Below, piece after piece: positions 9,366-16,941 of a stretch of 64,000 nt of DNA. Below the pieces are notes generated by a model. It did no database searches, had not been told where the DNA came from, and saw only the letters and a list, made by a program, of their open reading frames with translations. Position numbers and translations under genes: made by a program. The stretch is from Bog-473 sp963764305 (GTDB lineage: Bacteria > Actinomycetota > Acidimicrobiia > Acidimicrobiales > RAAP-2). Numbering within the stretch: the stretch's first letter is position 1; the number at the start of each line of letters is the position of its first letter. The DNA is taken from assembly GCA_963764305.1 (NCBI GenBank), contig CAVXSD010000010.1:806001-870000 (forward strand), in the 5' to 3' direction.

Positions 9366-9671
9366 AGGCACGCAACCTGGCCACGCGCCTCCCGATAGGC
9401 TTGCGAAGATTTCGTATAGGCCCGATCGACTGAGATTGCGGGACTGCCTCAACGGTCAAGAATGCGAATGCCATCCCTTTTGTGCGGTGGCATCAGCCGA
9501 TCAGGCCACTACGGCATCGCATAACGCTTTGTGGACATCCAGGGGAAACTTCGCCGCGGCACGGATCAAGGTGCCACTTATCCGGCTTTCGACGTGAGGA
9601 CCGTTCGGTCTGACGCCACGCCAGCGCGTAGCGAGTGGTTTTATGCCGACTCTCAACGCACATACCTTCAA

Positions 9672-9730
9672 ATCACCCCGCAATGGGTGATGCTCCCATC
9701 CAGGTCATCTGGTTGAGTAATGACCACAAG
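9672..9730 (+). promoter_or_regulatory. Promoter module with 20-bp dyad operator (site 3)
   Basis: Contains ATCACCC-N6-GGGTGAT at 9672-9691, the exact inverse-orientation copy of site 1 including the spacer, followed by about 40 bp that match the site 1 module towards the gene. The dyad ends 65 bp before the GTG of the PLDc_N-like gene. The 390-bp gap 9366-9756 shows no convincing coding sequence otherwise. Confidence 0.65.
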
Positions 9731-9756
9731 GGCAGAATCGACACGAGGAGGTCGCA

Positions 9757-10023
9757 GTGGCACAAATAGGGACCCTGTTCGCATACTCATTTCCCCTGTT
9801 GAGCCTGTTCTGGACGATGCTGATCTTTGCCGGCATCTTCCTGATGATCTTCTTCATCGTCTGGTGCTTCATCGACAATTTCCGTCGACACGATCACCAC
9901 GGCATGGCAAAGGCCGGGTGGGCGATCCTGATCCTGTTCCTTCCCATCGTTGGCGCGCTCATCTACATCATCGCTCGGCCCGCAGAGGCTGACGCGAATG
10001 TCGTCAGTCACGTTGCATCATGA
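9757..10023 (+). CDS. PLDc_N-like small membrane protein
   Basis: 88 residues with two membrane helices: FPLLSLFWTMLIFAGIFLMIFFIVWCFID and AKAGWAILILFLPIVGALIYIIARP. These are joined by a short charged loop with RRHDHHGM. The second helix with the FLPIVGALIYIIARP ending is typical of the phospholipase D N-terminal-like (PLDc_N) family of small membrane proteins. GTG start with AGGAGG 7-8 nt upstream. Its stop overlaps the next start (ATGA), so it is the first gene of a coupled operon. Confidence 0.8.
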   Translation: MAQIGTLFAYSFPLLSLFWTMLIFAGIFLMIFFIVWCFIDNFRRHDHHGMAKAGWAILILFLPIVGALIYIIARPAEADANVVSHVAS

Positions 10024-10481
10024 CAACCTCCCCGGACACAGACATCGACACACTGGGACCGGTCGACTACCTGGTAGTCGAGTTCCCGCCGGGCGTTTCT
10101 CACTTCACGGGTGAGATGGCGGCTGAGTTGGCCAAGCTGGTCGACGCAGGAACCATTCGGATCCTGGACCTTCTCGTCATGGTGAAGGGCGCGGACGGAG
10201 AGATCGAGGGCATGGAGATCGAAGACCTCGAGCAGGTCGATGAGCTGCGAAAGGCAGAGGCCGACCTCGCCGAGATACTCGCCGCCGAGGACCTAGTGAA
10301 CCTCGCCGCCGCCATGGAGCCGGGGACCACGGCGGGGGTGCTGGTCTGGGAGAACACCTGGGCTGCACCGTTTGCCTCGGCCGCCCGCCGCTCGGGGGGC
10401 CAACTCATTGCCAACGGACGGATCCCGATCCAAGCCCTGCTCGCCGCGCTCGAAGCCGACGAGACGACCGAAGGAGGTTGA
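10020..10481 (+). CDS. DUF6325-like protein (DUF1269-related)
   Basis: 153 residues, acidic and soluble. Starts with LGPVDYLVVEFPPGVSHFTGEM and continues IRILDLLVMVKGADG, then the helix ADLAEILAAEDLVNLAAAMEPGTTAGVLVWENTWAAPFASAARRSGGQLIANGRIP. This matches the actinobacterial DUF6325 family, which usually sits beside SHOCT-domain proteins. Function is unknown. The start codon overlaps the stop of the PLDc_N-like gene by 4 bp, and the next small gene starts 1 bp after its stop. Confidence 0.8.
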   Translation: MTTSPDTDIDTLGPVDYLVVEFPPGVSHFTGEMAAELAKLVDAGTIRILDLLVMVKGADGEIEGMEIEDLEQVDELRKAEADLAEILAAEDLVNLAAAMEPGTTAGVLVWENTWAAPFASAARRSGGQLIANGRIPIQALLAALEADETTEGG

Positions 10482-10482
10482 C

Positions 10483-10653
10483 ATGCCACTACGACCAGCA
10501 CGCGCCGCACGGCGCGGTGTCATCGGTGCTCCCGTGGCCCGGACGGCTGCCGTGGTAGGCACCGCGGCCGTCGTCACGCACGGCGTGCGCCGGCGCGGGG
10601 ACCGCCGCGAGGACCGCCGCGACGACCGCCAGGACCGTCGCGACCGTCGCTGA
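10483..10653 (+). CDS. Small Arg/Asp-rich protein in the DUF6325 operon
   Basis: 56 residues. An Arg/Ala-rich N-terminus and a short hydrophobic stretch (TAAVVGTAAVVTHGV) precede a tail built of repeated R-R-x-D-R units (RREDRRDDRQDRRDRR). The ATG follows AAGGAGG by 5 nt, one base after the upstream stop. A zwitterionic RD-repeat tail after a possible membrane segment suggests a small envelope-associated peptide, but no function is known. Confidence 0.6.
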   Translation: MPLRPARAARRGVIGAPVARTAAVVGTAAVVTHGVRRRGDRREDRRDDRQDRRDRR

Positions 10654-10733
10654 CCGGGAGTCCAGGCCGAGAACGCCACCCGAGTGCGGCGTCAGGCAGG
10701 TGATGTAGTTCCGACACGAGACAGGAGACAGCC

Positions 10734-11006
10734 ATGGGAATGGTACGTCGGCGGACACGCCGCAGGACGGCGATGGTGGTCGGCGGGGCGGCATACGCCG
10801 CCGGCAGGAACCGAGGCGGCGGCCAGGAAGAGGAGCCTCAGGGCGACCAGGGGTACGCCGAAGCGCCGCCCCCCGCACCCCCGCCCCCGGCGCCCAGCGC
10901 CAACGATGCCGCGGGCGAGCTCGAGCGCCTGGCGTCATTGCACACATCTGGCGCGCTCTCCGACGAGGAGTTCGCCGCCGCCAAGCAGAAGGTCCTCGGT
11001 GCCTAG
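10734..11006 (+). CDS. SHOCT-domain protein
   Basis: 90 residues. A basic N-terminus with a short hydrophobic stretch leads to a Gly/Pro-rich linker (PPPAPPPPAPSAN) and a C-terminal SHOCT domain at about residues 60-90 (ELERLASLHTSGALSDEEFAAAKQKVLGA). SHOCT domains are short helical oligomerisation modules in bacterial envelope and stress proteins. AGGAGA precedes the ATG. Last gene of the operon started by the PLDc_N-like gene. Confidence 0.8.
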   Translation: MGMVRRRTRRRTAMVVGGAAYAAGRNRGGGQEEEPQGDQGYAEAPPPAPPPPAPSANDAAGELERLASLHTSGALSDEEFAAAKQKVLGA

Positions 11007-11034
11007 CGCGCCGCAGACCTAGAACGGAGTACTC

Positions 11035-11463
11035 ATGACAGAGCATCCCCGGGGCGCCACCTTGCGCCGCGCCATCGAAGTCTTCATCTCACCCGATGAC
11101 GACGCCATCAAGAAGCTTGGCGAATTGTTTACCGACGACGTGACCGTCTGGACACCGAACATGTTGGCCCTCGGCGTCGTAGACCTCGCAGAGAATCTCA
11201 TCTACCGCGAATCAGCGTTCTCAGACGTCGACATCCAGTTCGATACCCTCGACATTTTCGGGAGCCGTGGTCTAGCCGAGTTCCGTGTCTCGGCGACCTT
11301 CTCGGGCCCCTTCGTCATTGAGGAGGCGGCCGTGATCGAGCCCAACGGGAAGCAACTCCTGCTCGGCGCGGCGGCGGTCGCGGATTTCGCGGGAAACAAG
11401 ATCAAGGCGGTCCGTGCCTACTTCGACGACGCCAGCTTGCTGGAGCAAATGCTCGACGCATAG
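11035..11463 (+). CDS. SnoaL/NTF2-like fold protein
   Basis: 142 residues, consistent with the cone-shaped NTF2-like fold: an N-terminal helix with LGELFTDDVTVWTP, then beta-strands alternating to the end (AEFRVSATFSGPF, VAAVADFAGNKIKAVRAYFDDASLLEQM). The ending KAVRAYFD is characteristic of SnoaL-like proteins. No catalytic assignment is possible. It starts 28 bp after the SHOCT gene, so it may belong to the same transcript. Confidence 0.7.
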   Translation: MTEHPRGATLRRAIEVFISPDDDAIKKLGELFTDDVTVWTPNMLALGVVDLAENLIYRESAFSDVDIQFDTLDIFGSRGLAEFRVSATFSGPFVIEEAAVIEPNGKQLLLGAAAVADFAGNKIKAVRAYFDDASLLEQMLDA

Positions 11464-11485
11464 GCAGGGTACGAGCATCAGGATC

Positions 11486-11932
11486 ATGGGCCACCAGTAC
11501 TCCGTCGTCTTCGAGCTCCAACCCGATCCGCTGGACATGGCCTTCCTGGAGGAGCGCATGGCGCAAGCCGCGGTCTCGGCGGCCGGTGTGGGCGAGGAGC
11601 GGGAGTTCGCGGTGATTGTGCGCGACGACGGGCAGATAGTCGCCGGGGCGTCGGGAGCCATGTGGGGCGGAGGGTGCCAGGTGCACGTCGTGTGGGTCGA
11701 CGAGACCGTCCGACATCGAGGCCTTGGGCGAGACCTGATGGCAGAGGTCGAGCGTCACGCTCGGGACCGAGGTTGTCGGCTGGTCATGGGCCTTACGTAC
11801 GACGTCCTTGTCGGCGACTTCTACGAACGACTGGGCTACCGGACGGTTGGCGTCATCGAGGACTATCCGGCTGGCACGTCCACGCGGTGGTATTGCAAGG
11901 AGATGCGCGACCATCAGACTCGTCCCAGCTGA
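11486..11932 (+). CDS. GNAT-family N-acetyltransferase
   Basis: 148 residues. Motif A VHVVWVDETVRHRGLGRDLMAEVERHARDRGC at about residues 68-100 contains the Q/R-x-x-G-x-G/A acetyl-CoA loop (RHRGLG). FYERLGYRTVGV near 115 is the usual motif B. The ATG at 11486 is chosen because upstream codons overlap the SnoaL-like gene and are unlike GNAT N-termini. Substrate unknown. Confidence 0.82.
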   Translation: MGHQYSVVFELQPDPLDMAFLEERMAQAAVSAAGVGEEREFAVIVRDDGQIVAGASGAMWGGGCQVHVVWVDETVRHRGLGRDLMAEVERHARDRGCRLVMGLTYDVLVGDFYERLGYRTVGVIEDYPAGTSTRWYCKEMRDHQTRPS

Positions 11933-12153
11933 TGAGGCGTCGGGCGGGTTTGAGGCTAGGCCTGAAGGTCCCAAACGTATGGAGAAGCGTCCTACGGTGC
12001 GATTCTTCGGGGCTCGATGCTTCAACGGTGCGCGCAACATGATCGCGATCGTCGTCTTCGACTGGACAACCAGTAGCCGTCGTACAGGCCGATGCCGACG
12101 GATACTTGGTCATCGGCGATACCGATGAAGGAACAGGAAAGGCAGGAACCCAA

Positions 12154-13590
12154 ATGGCTGAGACGAAGGTAACGCACCCGAGCGTCAGTGAGCGCCGCGC
12201 TCAGGGTAAGGAGGCACGCGATCGGTCGCCGCTGCAGGGGCACCGTGGATGGGCGACAGCGAGTGATCGACTCGACCCCGTGGCACTCCTCGAGGCCCAG
12301 AATCTCACCCGGGAACCGGATCTGGTGCCCGTTCGTCACGGCCGGATGATGGTCTCGCCGTTCACCTTCTACCGGGGGGCGGCCAAGATCATGGCCACCG
12401 ATCTAAGGGACACACCGACGGCCGGGCTGAGGGTCCAGCTATGCGGTGATGCACATCTCTCGAACTTCGGCGGCTTCGCGTCTCCCGAGCGGACTCTCTT
12501 GTTCGACGTGAACGACTTCGACGAGACCTTGCCCGGCCCCTTCGAGTACGACGTCAAGCGCATGGCGGCCAGCTTTGCCATCGCGGCACGCAACAACGGC
12601 TTCAGCGCCGCCGACGCCTCGGCGTCGACGCTGGTATCGGTACGCGCGTATCGCGAGGCCATGGCCGAATTCGCCACCATGGGCAACATGGACATCTGGT
12701 ATGCCCGCCTGACAGAAGAGCAGGTCATGGATGCGATCGGCACCCTGACCAAGGGAGAGAAGACCAAGAGCACGGCCGCCCAGGCCAAGAAGGGTGCGAA
12801 GACCGCCAAGAAGAGCGTCGAAAAGGCCCACACCCGCGACAGCCTCCAGGCGCTGTCCAAGCTCGGGGAGATGGTCGACGGGCGCTACCGGATCGTCAGC
12901 CAGCCGCCCGTGGTCATTCCGGCGCGGGACCTCGAAGTCATGTACGGACTTTCGAGTGACGAGCTCCAGAAGACGATTCATGACCAATTCCGCGCCTACC
13001 GATCCACTCTGCAGGAAGACCGGCGCCATCTCCTCGAGCGCTTCGAGATCGTCGACATGGCCCGCAAGGTGGTTGGCGTGGGTAGCGTCGGCACCAGGGC
13101 CTTCATCGTCCTCCTCCAAGGCCGCGACGAGCAGGACCCGCTGTTCCTCCAGGTCAAAGAGGCGACGGCTTCCGTACTCGAGGAGCACCTCCCCAAGAGC
13201 CGGTTCAGCCAGCCCGGCGAGCGCGTCGTCCAGGGGCAACGGCTGATGCAGGCAGCAAGCGACATCTACCTTGGCTGGACCAAAGGAGCCGAGGCCGACC
13301 GCTTCTTGTACTGGCGCCAGCTGCGCGACATGAAGGGCTCGGCTTTGGTCGAGACGATGACCCCTGTCGTCCTTGGGTTCTACGCCGGACTCTGCGGTTG
13401 GACACTCGCCCGGGCTCACGCGCGCTCGGGGGACGCGGTGGCACTGGCGGCGTACCTCGGCACGAGCGAAAAGTTCGACCGTTCGATCACCGACTTCTCC
13501 AACCGCTACGCAGACCAAAACGAGCGGGACTACCAGGAGTTCGTGGGCGCCATCCGGGGTGGACGGCTCGACGCGGTCGAAGGCGTCTGA
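12154..13590 (+). CDS. DUF2252 family protein
   Basis: 478 residues. Family stretches include RHGRMMVSPFTFYRGAA near 65, LCGDAHLSNFGGFASPERTLLFDVNDFDETLPGPFEYDVKR near 105-145, then SVGTRAFIVLLQGRDEQDPLFLQVKEA and GQRLMQAASDIYLGW. DUF2252 proteins have a kinase-like fold: GDAHLSNFG resembles an aminoglycoside-kinase catalytic loop (HxDxxxxN) and FDVNDFDE a metal-binding DFD-like loop. Activity is unproven. A Lys/Ala-rich insert lies near residues 205-235. The ATG at 12154 follows AGGAA. The 221-bp gap before it shows nothing notable. Confidence 0.88.
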   Translation: MAETKVTHPSVSERRAQGKEARDRSPLQGHRGWATASDRLDPVALLEAQNLTREPDLVPVRHGRMMVSPFTFYRGAAKIMATDLRDTPTAGLRVQLCGDAHLSNFGGFASPERTLLFDVNDFDETLPGPFEYDVKRMAASFAIAARNNGFSAADASASTLVSVRAYREAMAEFATMGNMDIWYARLTEEQVMDAIGTLTKGEKTKSTAAQAKKGAKTAKKSVEKAHTRDSLQALSKLGEMVDGRYRIVSQPPVVIPARDLEVMYGLSSDELQKTIHDQFRAYRSTLQEDRRHLLERFEIVDMARKVVGVGSVGTRAFIVLLQGRDEQDPLFLQVKEATASVLEEHLPKSRFSQPGERVVQGQRLMQAASDIYLGWTKGAEADRFLYWRQLRDMKGSALVETMTPVVLGFYAGLCGWTLARAHARSGDAVALAAYLGTSEKFDRSITDFSNRYADQNERDYQEFVGAIRGGRLDAVEGV

Positions 13591-13743
13591 GGTGACGTGG
13601 CCGACCTGGTCTGGCGCGAACGAGATCGGTCGTGGTCGGGCGCTGTCCGCCACTTGCGGAGACGGTCAGATCGAGAAGGACAGTGGGTGAGGATCATTAT
13701 CGAGAGCATGGCGATGAGCCGGAAGTCGTTGCTTAGGTAGGAG

Positions 13744-14955
13744 ATGGAGCTCTCTCCAGATACCGTTCTTCAGCTCGCACCTGCGATCCGCACGCGCTGC
13801 GACCGATCGGGTCACGTCATGGTCGACTCACCAGTCGGGACCATCATCGACATCGGACCGAGGGGCTATGCGATCTTGGCCATGTTCTCTCAATCGATCC
13901 GACTTGGTGACGCGATCGCTCGGCTTGAGCGCGAGTACGGCCATTCCACAGACTTCGCACCGACGCTGAGCGTCCTCAACATGCTGATCGAGGAAAGTGC
14001 TCTGGTCACTCCTGACGCCGATCGAGCCCCGACCAGTGGGTGGGCCGATCCGGTGGAGCACGCGCGCATGCTCCATGATGAACGTCGGACCGGCGACTAC
14101 CTGGCCGCCTTGGCGGCAGCGGTGCACCCCAACGATGTTGTTCTCGACATCGGCACCGGCAGCGGGGTCCTCGCCGTCGCGGCGGCCCGAGCCGGTGCCC
14201 GCCACGTCTACGCCGTCGAGGCCAGCGACATCGCCGACGTGGCTGAGCGCGTGTTCGCGCTCAACGGGGTTCGGGATCGGGTGACGCTCATACCCGGCTG
14301 GTCCAGGCAGATCGAATTGCCTGAGCGTGCCACCCTGTTGGTCACCGAGGTCATCGGCAACGAGCCACTCGAGGAGGAGATCCTCGAGACGACCCTCGAC
14401 GCCCGCCACCGATTACTGGTACCGGGAGCCCGCTTGATCCCCAATGCGCTCACGCTGCTGGCCCGCCCGGTCCTGTTACCCGAGGCCGAGATCAGACAGC
14501 GTGCCTTCGGGCGCGCTGCGGTAATGCGGTGGCGGACCCTTTATGACATCGACTTCGAGCCCCTGCTTGAGGCAGCGACCCCGGGTCCGATCCATACGAT
14601 CACCGAGGGCGAGGTGGTTGCCACCTGGCCCCAGGTCGGTCCGCCGGTCGAGCTGGCCACGCTCGACCTCACGACCTTCGATGCGCCATCGGTTCGCGCT
14701 TCGGCCGATCTCTTTGTCGATCCGCCCGGCCAAGTGAACGCAATAGCGCTCACGTTCCGCGCCGAGTTGTACTTGGGTATCGCGCACACCCTCGATCCGT
14801 GGACATGGCCCGCGTCGAGTTGGGCGACGTCGGTGTGGGTACTGCCGGACCCTGTAGCGGTGAGCGTCGGGTCCGTTCTGCGTGTGCAATACCACCGCCG
14901 GATCCCCGGGAAACCGGATGGGCTCGCCTGTGAGCTTGCGCGTGGTGTCGGGTGA
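13744..14955 (+). CDS. PqqD-like domain fused to a PRMT-like methyltransferase
   Basis: 403 residues. Residues 1-90 have the PqqD-like pattern (DSPVGTIIDIGPRGYAILAMFSQ, later IARLEREYG). From about 105 a Rossmann methyltransferase follows, with SAM motif I VLDIGTGSGVLAVAAARAGA and motif II HVYAVEAS. The acidic loop VTEVIGNEPLEEEILE corresponds to the double-E loop of protein arginine methyltransferases and is followed by LVPGARLIPN and a beta-barrel-like C-terminus. PqqD domains bind peptide substrates in RiPP pathways, so a peptide or protein substrate is plausible. ATG with GGAG a few nt upstream. Confidence 0.75.
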   Translation: MELSPDTVLQLAPAIRTRCDRSGHVMVDSPVGTIIDIGPRGYAILAMFSQSIRLGDAIARLEREYGHSTDFAPTLSVLNMLIEESALVTPDADRAPTSGWADPVEHARMLHDERRTGDYLAALAAAVHPNDVVLDIGTGSGVLAVAAARAGARHVYAVEASDIADVAERVFALNGVRDRVTLIPGWSRQIELPERATLLVTEVIGNEPLEEEILETTLDARHRLLVPGARLIPNALTLLARPVLLPEAEIRQRAFGRAAVMRWRTLYDIDFEPLLEAATPGPIHTITEGEVVATWPQVGPPVELATLDLTTFDAPSVRASADLFVDPPGQVNAIALTFRAELYLGIAHTLDPWTWPASSWATSVWVLPDPVAVSVGSVLRVQYHRRIPGKPDGLACELARGVG

Positions 14956-15107
14956 CCAAAGGGGCGACGATTGCAGGCCCGGACCTCGTCTCGCTCGACC
15001 GCTTGGGAGAACTTGTGAGGCACGGGATTTGGGGCACCTAGATGCGGGCGATCCAACGGGCAAGACAATGACTCTCATCTTCAGCACTGCGGGATCGATC
15101 GAGTGGG

Positions 15108-15591
15108 TCAGGACTTCCCGGCCTCATAGGTCTCGGTGAAGATGTCGCCCTGGGCCGCACCCGAACCGGACTTACTGCCGCCTGGACCACGCAAGACGAA
15201 GGCGATGATGACGGCGAGCACGGCTCTCGCTAGAGGACCCGCGATGTACACCCAGTAGCCAGTAGGTCGTGCTGACAAGATCGGGACCGAAGGTGCGCGC
15301 GGGGTTCATCGAGGCCCCAGAAATGGGACTCCCCCACAAACCAGCCAGGGCGATGTAGACCGTCAGCGCTGGTGCCACAACAGCAGCGGTGTGGCTGATC
15401 ACGCCGGGGAAGGCGTGCCCCATCATCCCCCCGCCGGCGGCCGCCAGGACAAGGAAGAAAGTTCCCAGCAGCTCGGAGAAGAGACGCCGCCACTCCTGGC
15501 GGGGGTCGTTGAAGTCGCTGATTCGTTCGATGATGTTCTGCTCGTAGCGGGCAATGGGGCCGATCGTGGGTGGTTCTTGCATCTCTGTCAT
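15108..15591 (-). pseudogene. Aquaporin (MIP family) pseudogene, internally deleted and frameshifted
   Basis: The N-terminus reads through helix 1 and the start of helix 2 (LFSELLGTFFLVLAAAGG, then VVAPALTV). It then jumps directly into the second aquaporin half (LWGSPISGASMNPARTFGP, the second NPA box), so the first NPA motif and helices 3-5 are missing. At 15252-15265 a 7-bp tandem duplication (CCAGTAG twice) shifts the frame. In the other frame the normal ending YWVYIAGPLARAVLAV continues to a stop at 15108. Two independent lesions make it a clear pseudogene. Confidence 0.8.
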
Positions 15592-15869
15592 CTGGATCGC
15601 ACCTCCAGGATTCGGGGATCAGTGGGCGTTGGCGTTGCTGCTCAAATTGCTTGACGGGCCGGGAGGCGGGCAGTTGGACCCAAGCCATGACGAGCGGCGC
15701 TAACAGCTTGTCTCGTGGAATACTCAAGAATGGTGGAGCTGCTCGTACCCGCAACTGCGGGCATTCAGAATGACGAGAGAGCCGTGCGAAAACGACGGCC
15801 CACATGAGGGATCGAAGCCATGCCATGGACCCGTTGTCGTGGTCCTCTTCGAGGATCGTTCCCTGGACA

Positions 15870-16215
15870 ACCTGCTAGGCGATCTCTTCGGCCGCTCGAA
15901 GAGCGTCCCGGCAGCGGGCTGAACCCCTCCTTGGCCAGCTGGGTCCGGATCGAACGCGGTCCCCACCGAGGGTGGGCCCGGCGGCAGCTCGACCACCCGG
16001 GCCTCGAGCACCGGGGACATCTGATGCGGACAGCTCTCGGGCTTGGAGCTCTTGTCGGCCAAGGCGGCCATGCCTCCGTCGCCATAGCGGCGGAGCCACG
16101 TGTGCACCGTCTGGCGGCTCACCGTGTTGCGGCGGGCCACGTCGGTCACGCTCATCCCGTTGAGGACGTCGATCACCGCCCGATAGCGCTGTACCACCAA
16201 CTTGAGCTCCACCAA
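15870..16215 (-). mobile_element. IS481-like transposase remnant (frameshifted, truncated)
   Basis: Starts MVELKLVVQRYRAVIDVL, with helix-turn-helix SVTDVARRNTVSRQTVHTWLRRYGDGGMAALADKSSKP, the usual N-terminus of IS481/IS3-type transposases. Near 16000 the frame changes. The homologous continuation RRAHPRWGPRSIRTQLAKEG...LPGRSS is in another frame and stops near 15870. The DDE catalytic domain is absent, so it cannot be active. Confidence 0.75.
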
Positions 16216-16300
16216 TACGGACGGCTCCTTCGGATCTGTCGACTACCGCGCCAACAGCGCAGAAGGTGGCAACCGCCACGTGGTGGACCCTCGCAGGCAC

Positions 16301-16381
16301 GAAGTGTCAAGCAGGTACCGGAGCCAGTGTCGCCCTGGTACCGGAACCGCGTCCTGAAGTGTCAAGCAGGTACCGGAGCCA
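16301..16381. repeat. Pair of identical 26-bp direct repeats
   Basis: A 26-bp sequence (beginning GAAGTGTCAAGCAGGTACCG) occurs exactly at 16301-16326 and 16356-16381. A partial GGTACCGGA copy lies between them. It sits about 85 bp upstream of the IS481-like transposase start, where the terminal repeat of such an element is expected. A nested or tandem insertion end is the simplest reading. Confidence 0.6.
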
Positions 16382-16430
16382 CGCTGTCAAGCATGAAATG
16401 GAACTTCACAAAGCGTCTGGGTATAGCCCG

Positions 16431-16700
16431 GCAAATTGTCGGGACAGACGAATTGCCTTGACAACGGTACGCTGAACTGCACTGCCCTTCTGAAGAGGAT
16501 CTTATGAGTGGGGCTAGCTGGAATCGAACCAGCGACCTCAGCATTATCAGGGAGGTCGGTGGGTTCTCGTTCGTGTCCCAGAAGGTCCCGCCCAATCCCA
16601 GTCCGTCCTGGTCACCGGGCAGGTCAAGTTTCGAAGTGAGATCCACTGGGACGCAGCGGGACGCTCCGGGACCCAATTGTTGGGACAGAGTTGGGACAGA
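16431..16700 (-). repeat. tRNA-Ile-derived attachment-site unit 1
   Basis: The core at 16509-16550 is a 42-bp copy of the 3' half of tRNA-Ile(GAT), from the anticodon loop to the discriminator base, identical to 29082-29123. The left arm (16431-16508) matches the left arm of the unit at 27058. The right arm holds five GGGAC boxes, three with exact 10-bp spacing, ending ttGGGACagagttGGGACag. It cannot be a functional tRNA because the 5' half is missing. Best read as an att junction. Confidence 0.75.
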
Positions 16701-16941
16701 TTCGGGCGAGGCGTCCAATCCAATTGCCGGTTTCTCGAGGGCGCCGCCGACGCTTGCCACTTCCCGGGCCACAGGGATGGGAGATAGAGGAGCCCGGCCC
16801 AAGACACCGCATGATCACATCAGGACATGCTGCGTCCACGGGGCGGACCTCGGTTAAGTCGGGTCTCCAGGCCGGCCCGACCCCAATCGATAGGACCAAA
16901 GTCCCCCTACGGGCGGCTGCTCTGTCGATAACGTCTGAGCC

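Noticed and set aside
9501..9683. 60-residue minus-strand frame downstream of the LuxR gene
   Set aside because: It would start inside the dyad at 9672-9691, has no ribosome site, and opposes the flanking operon.
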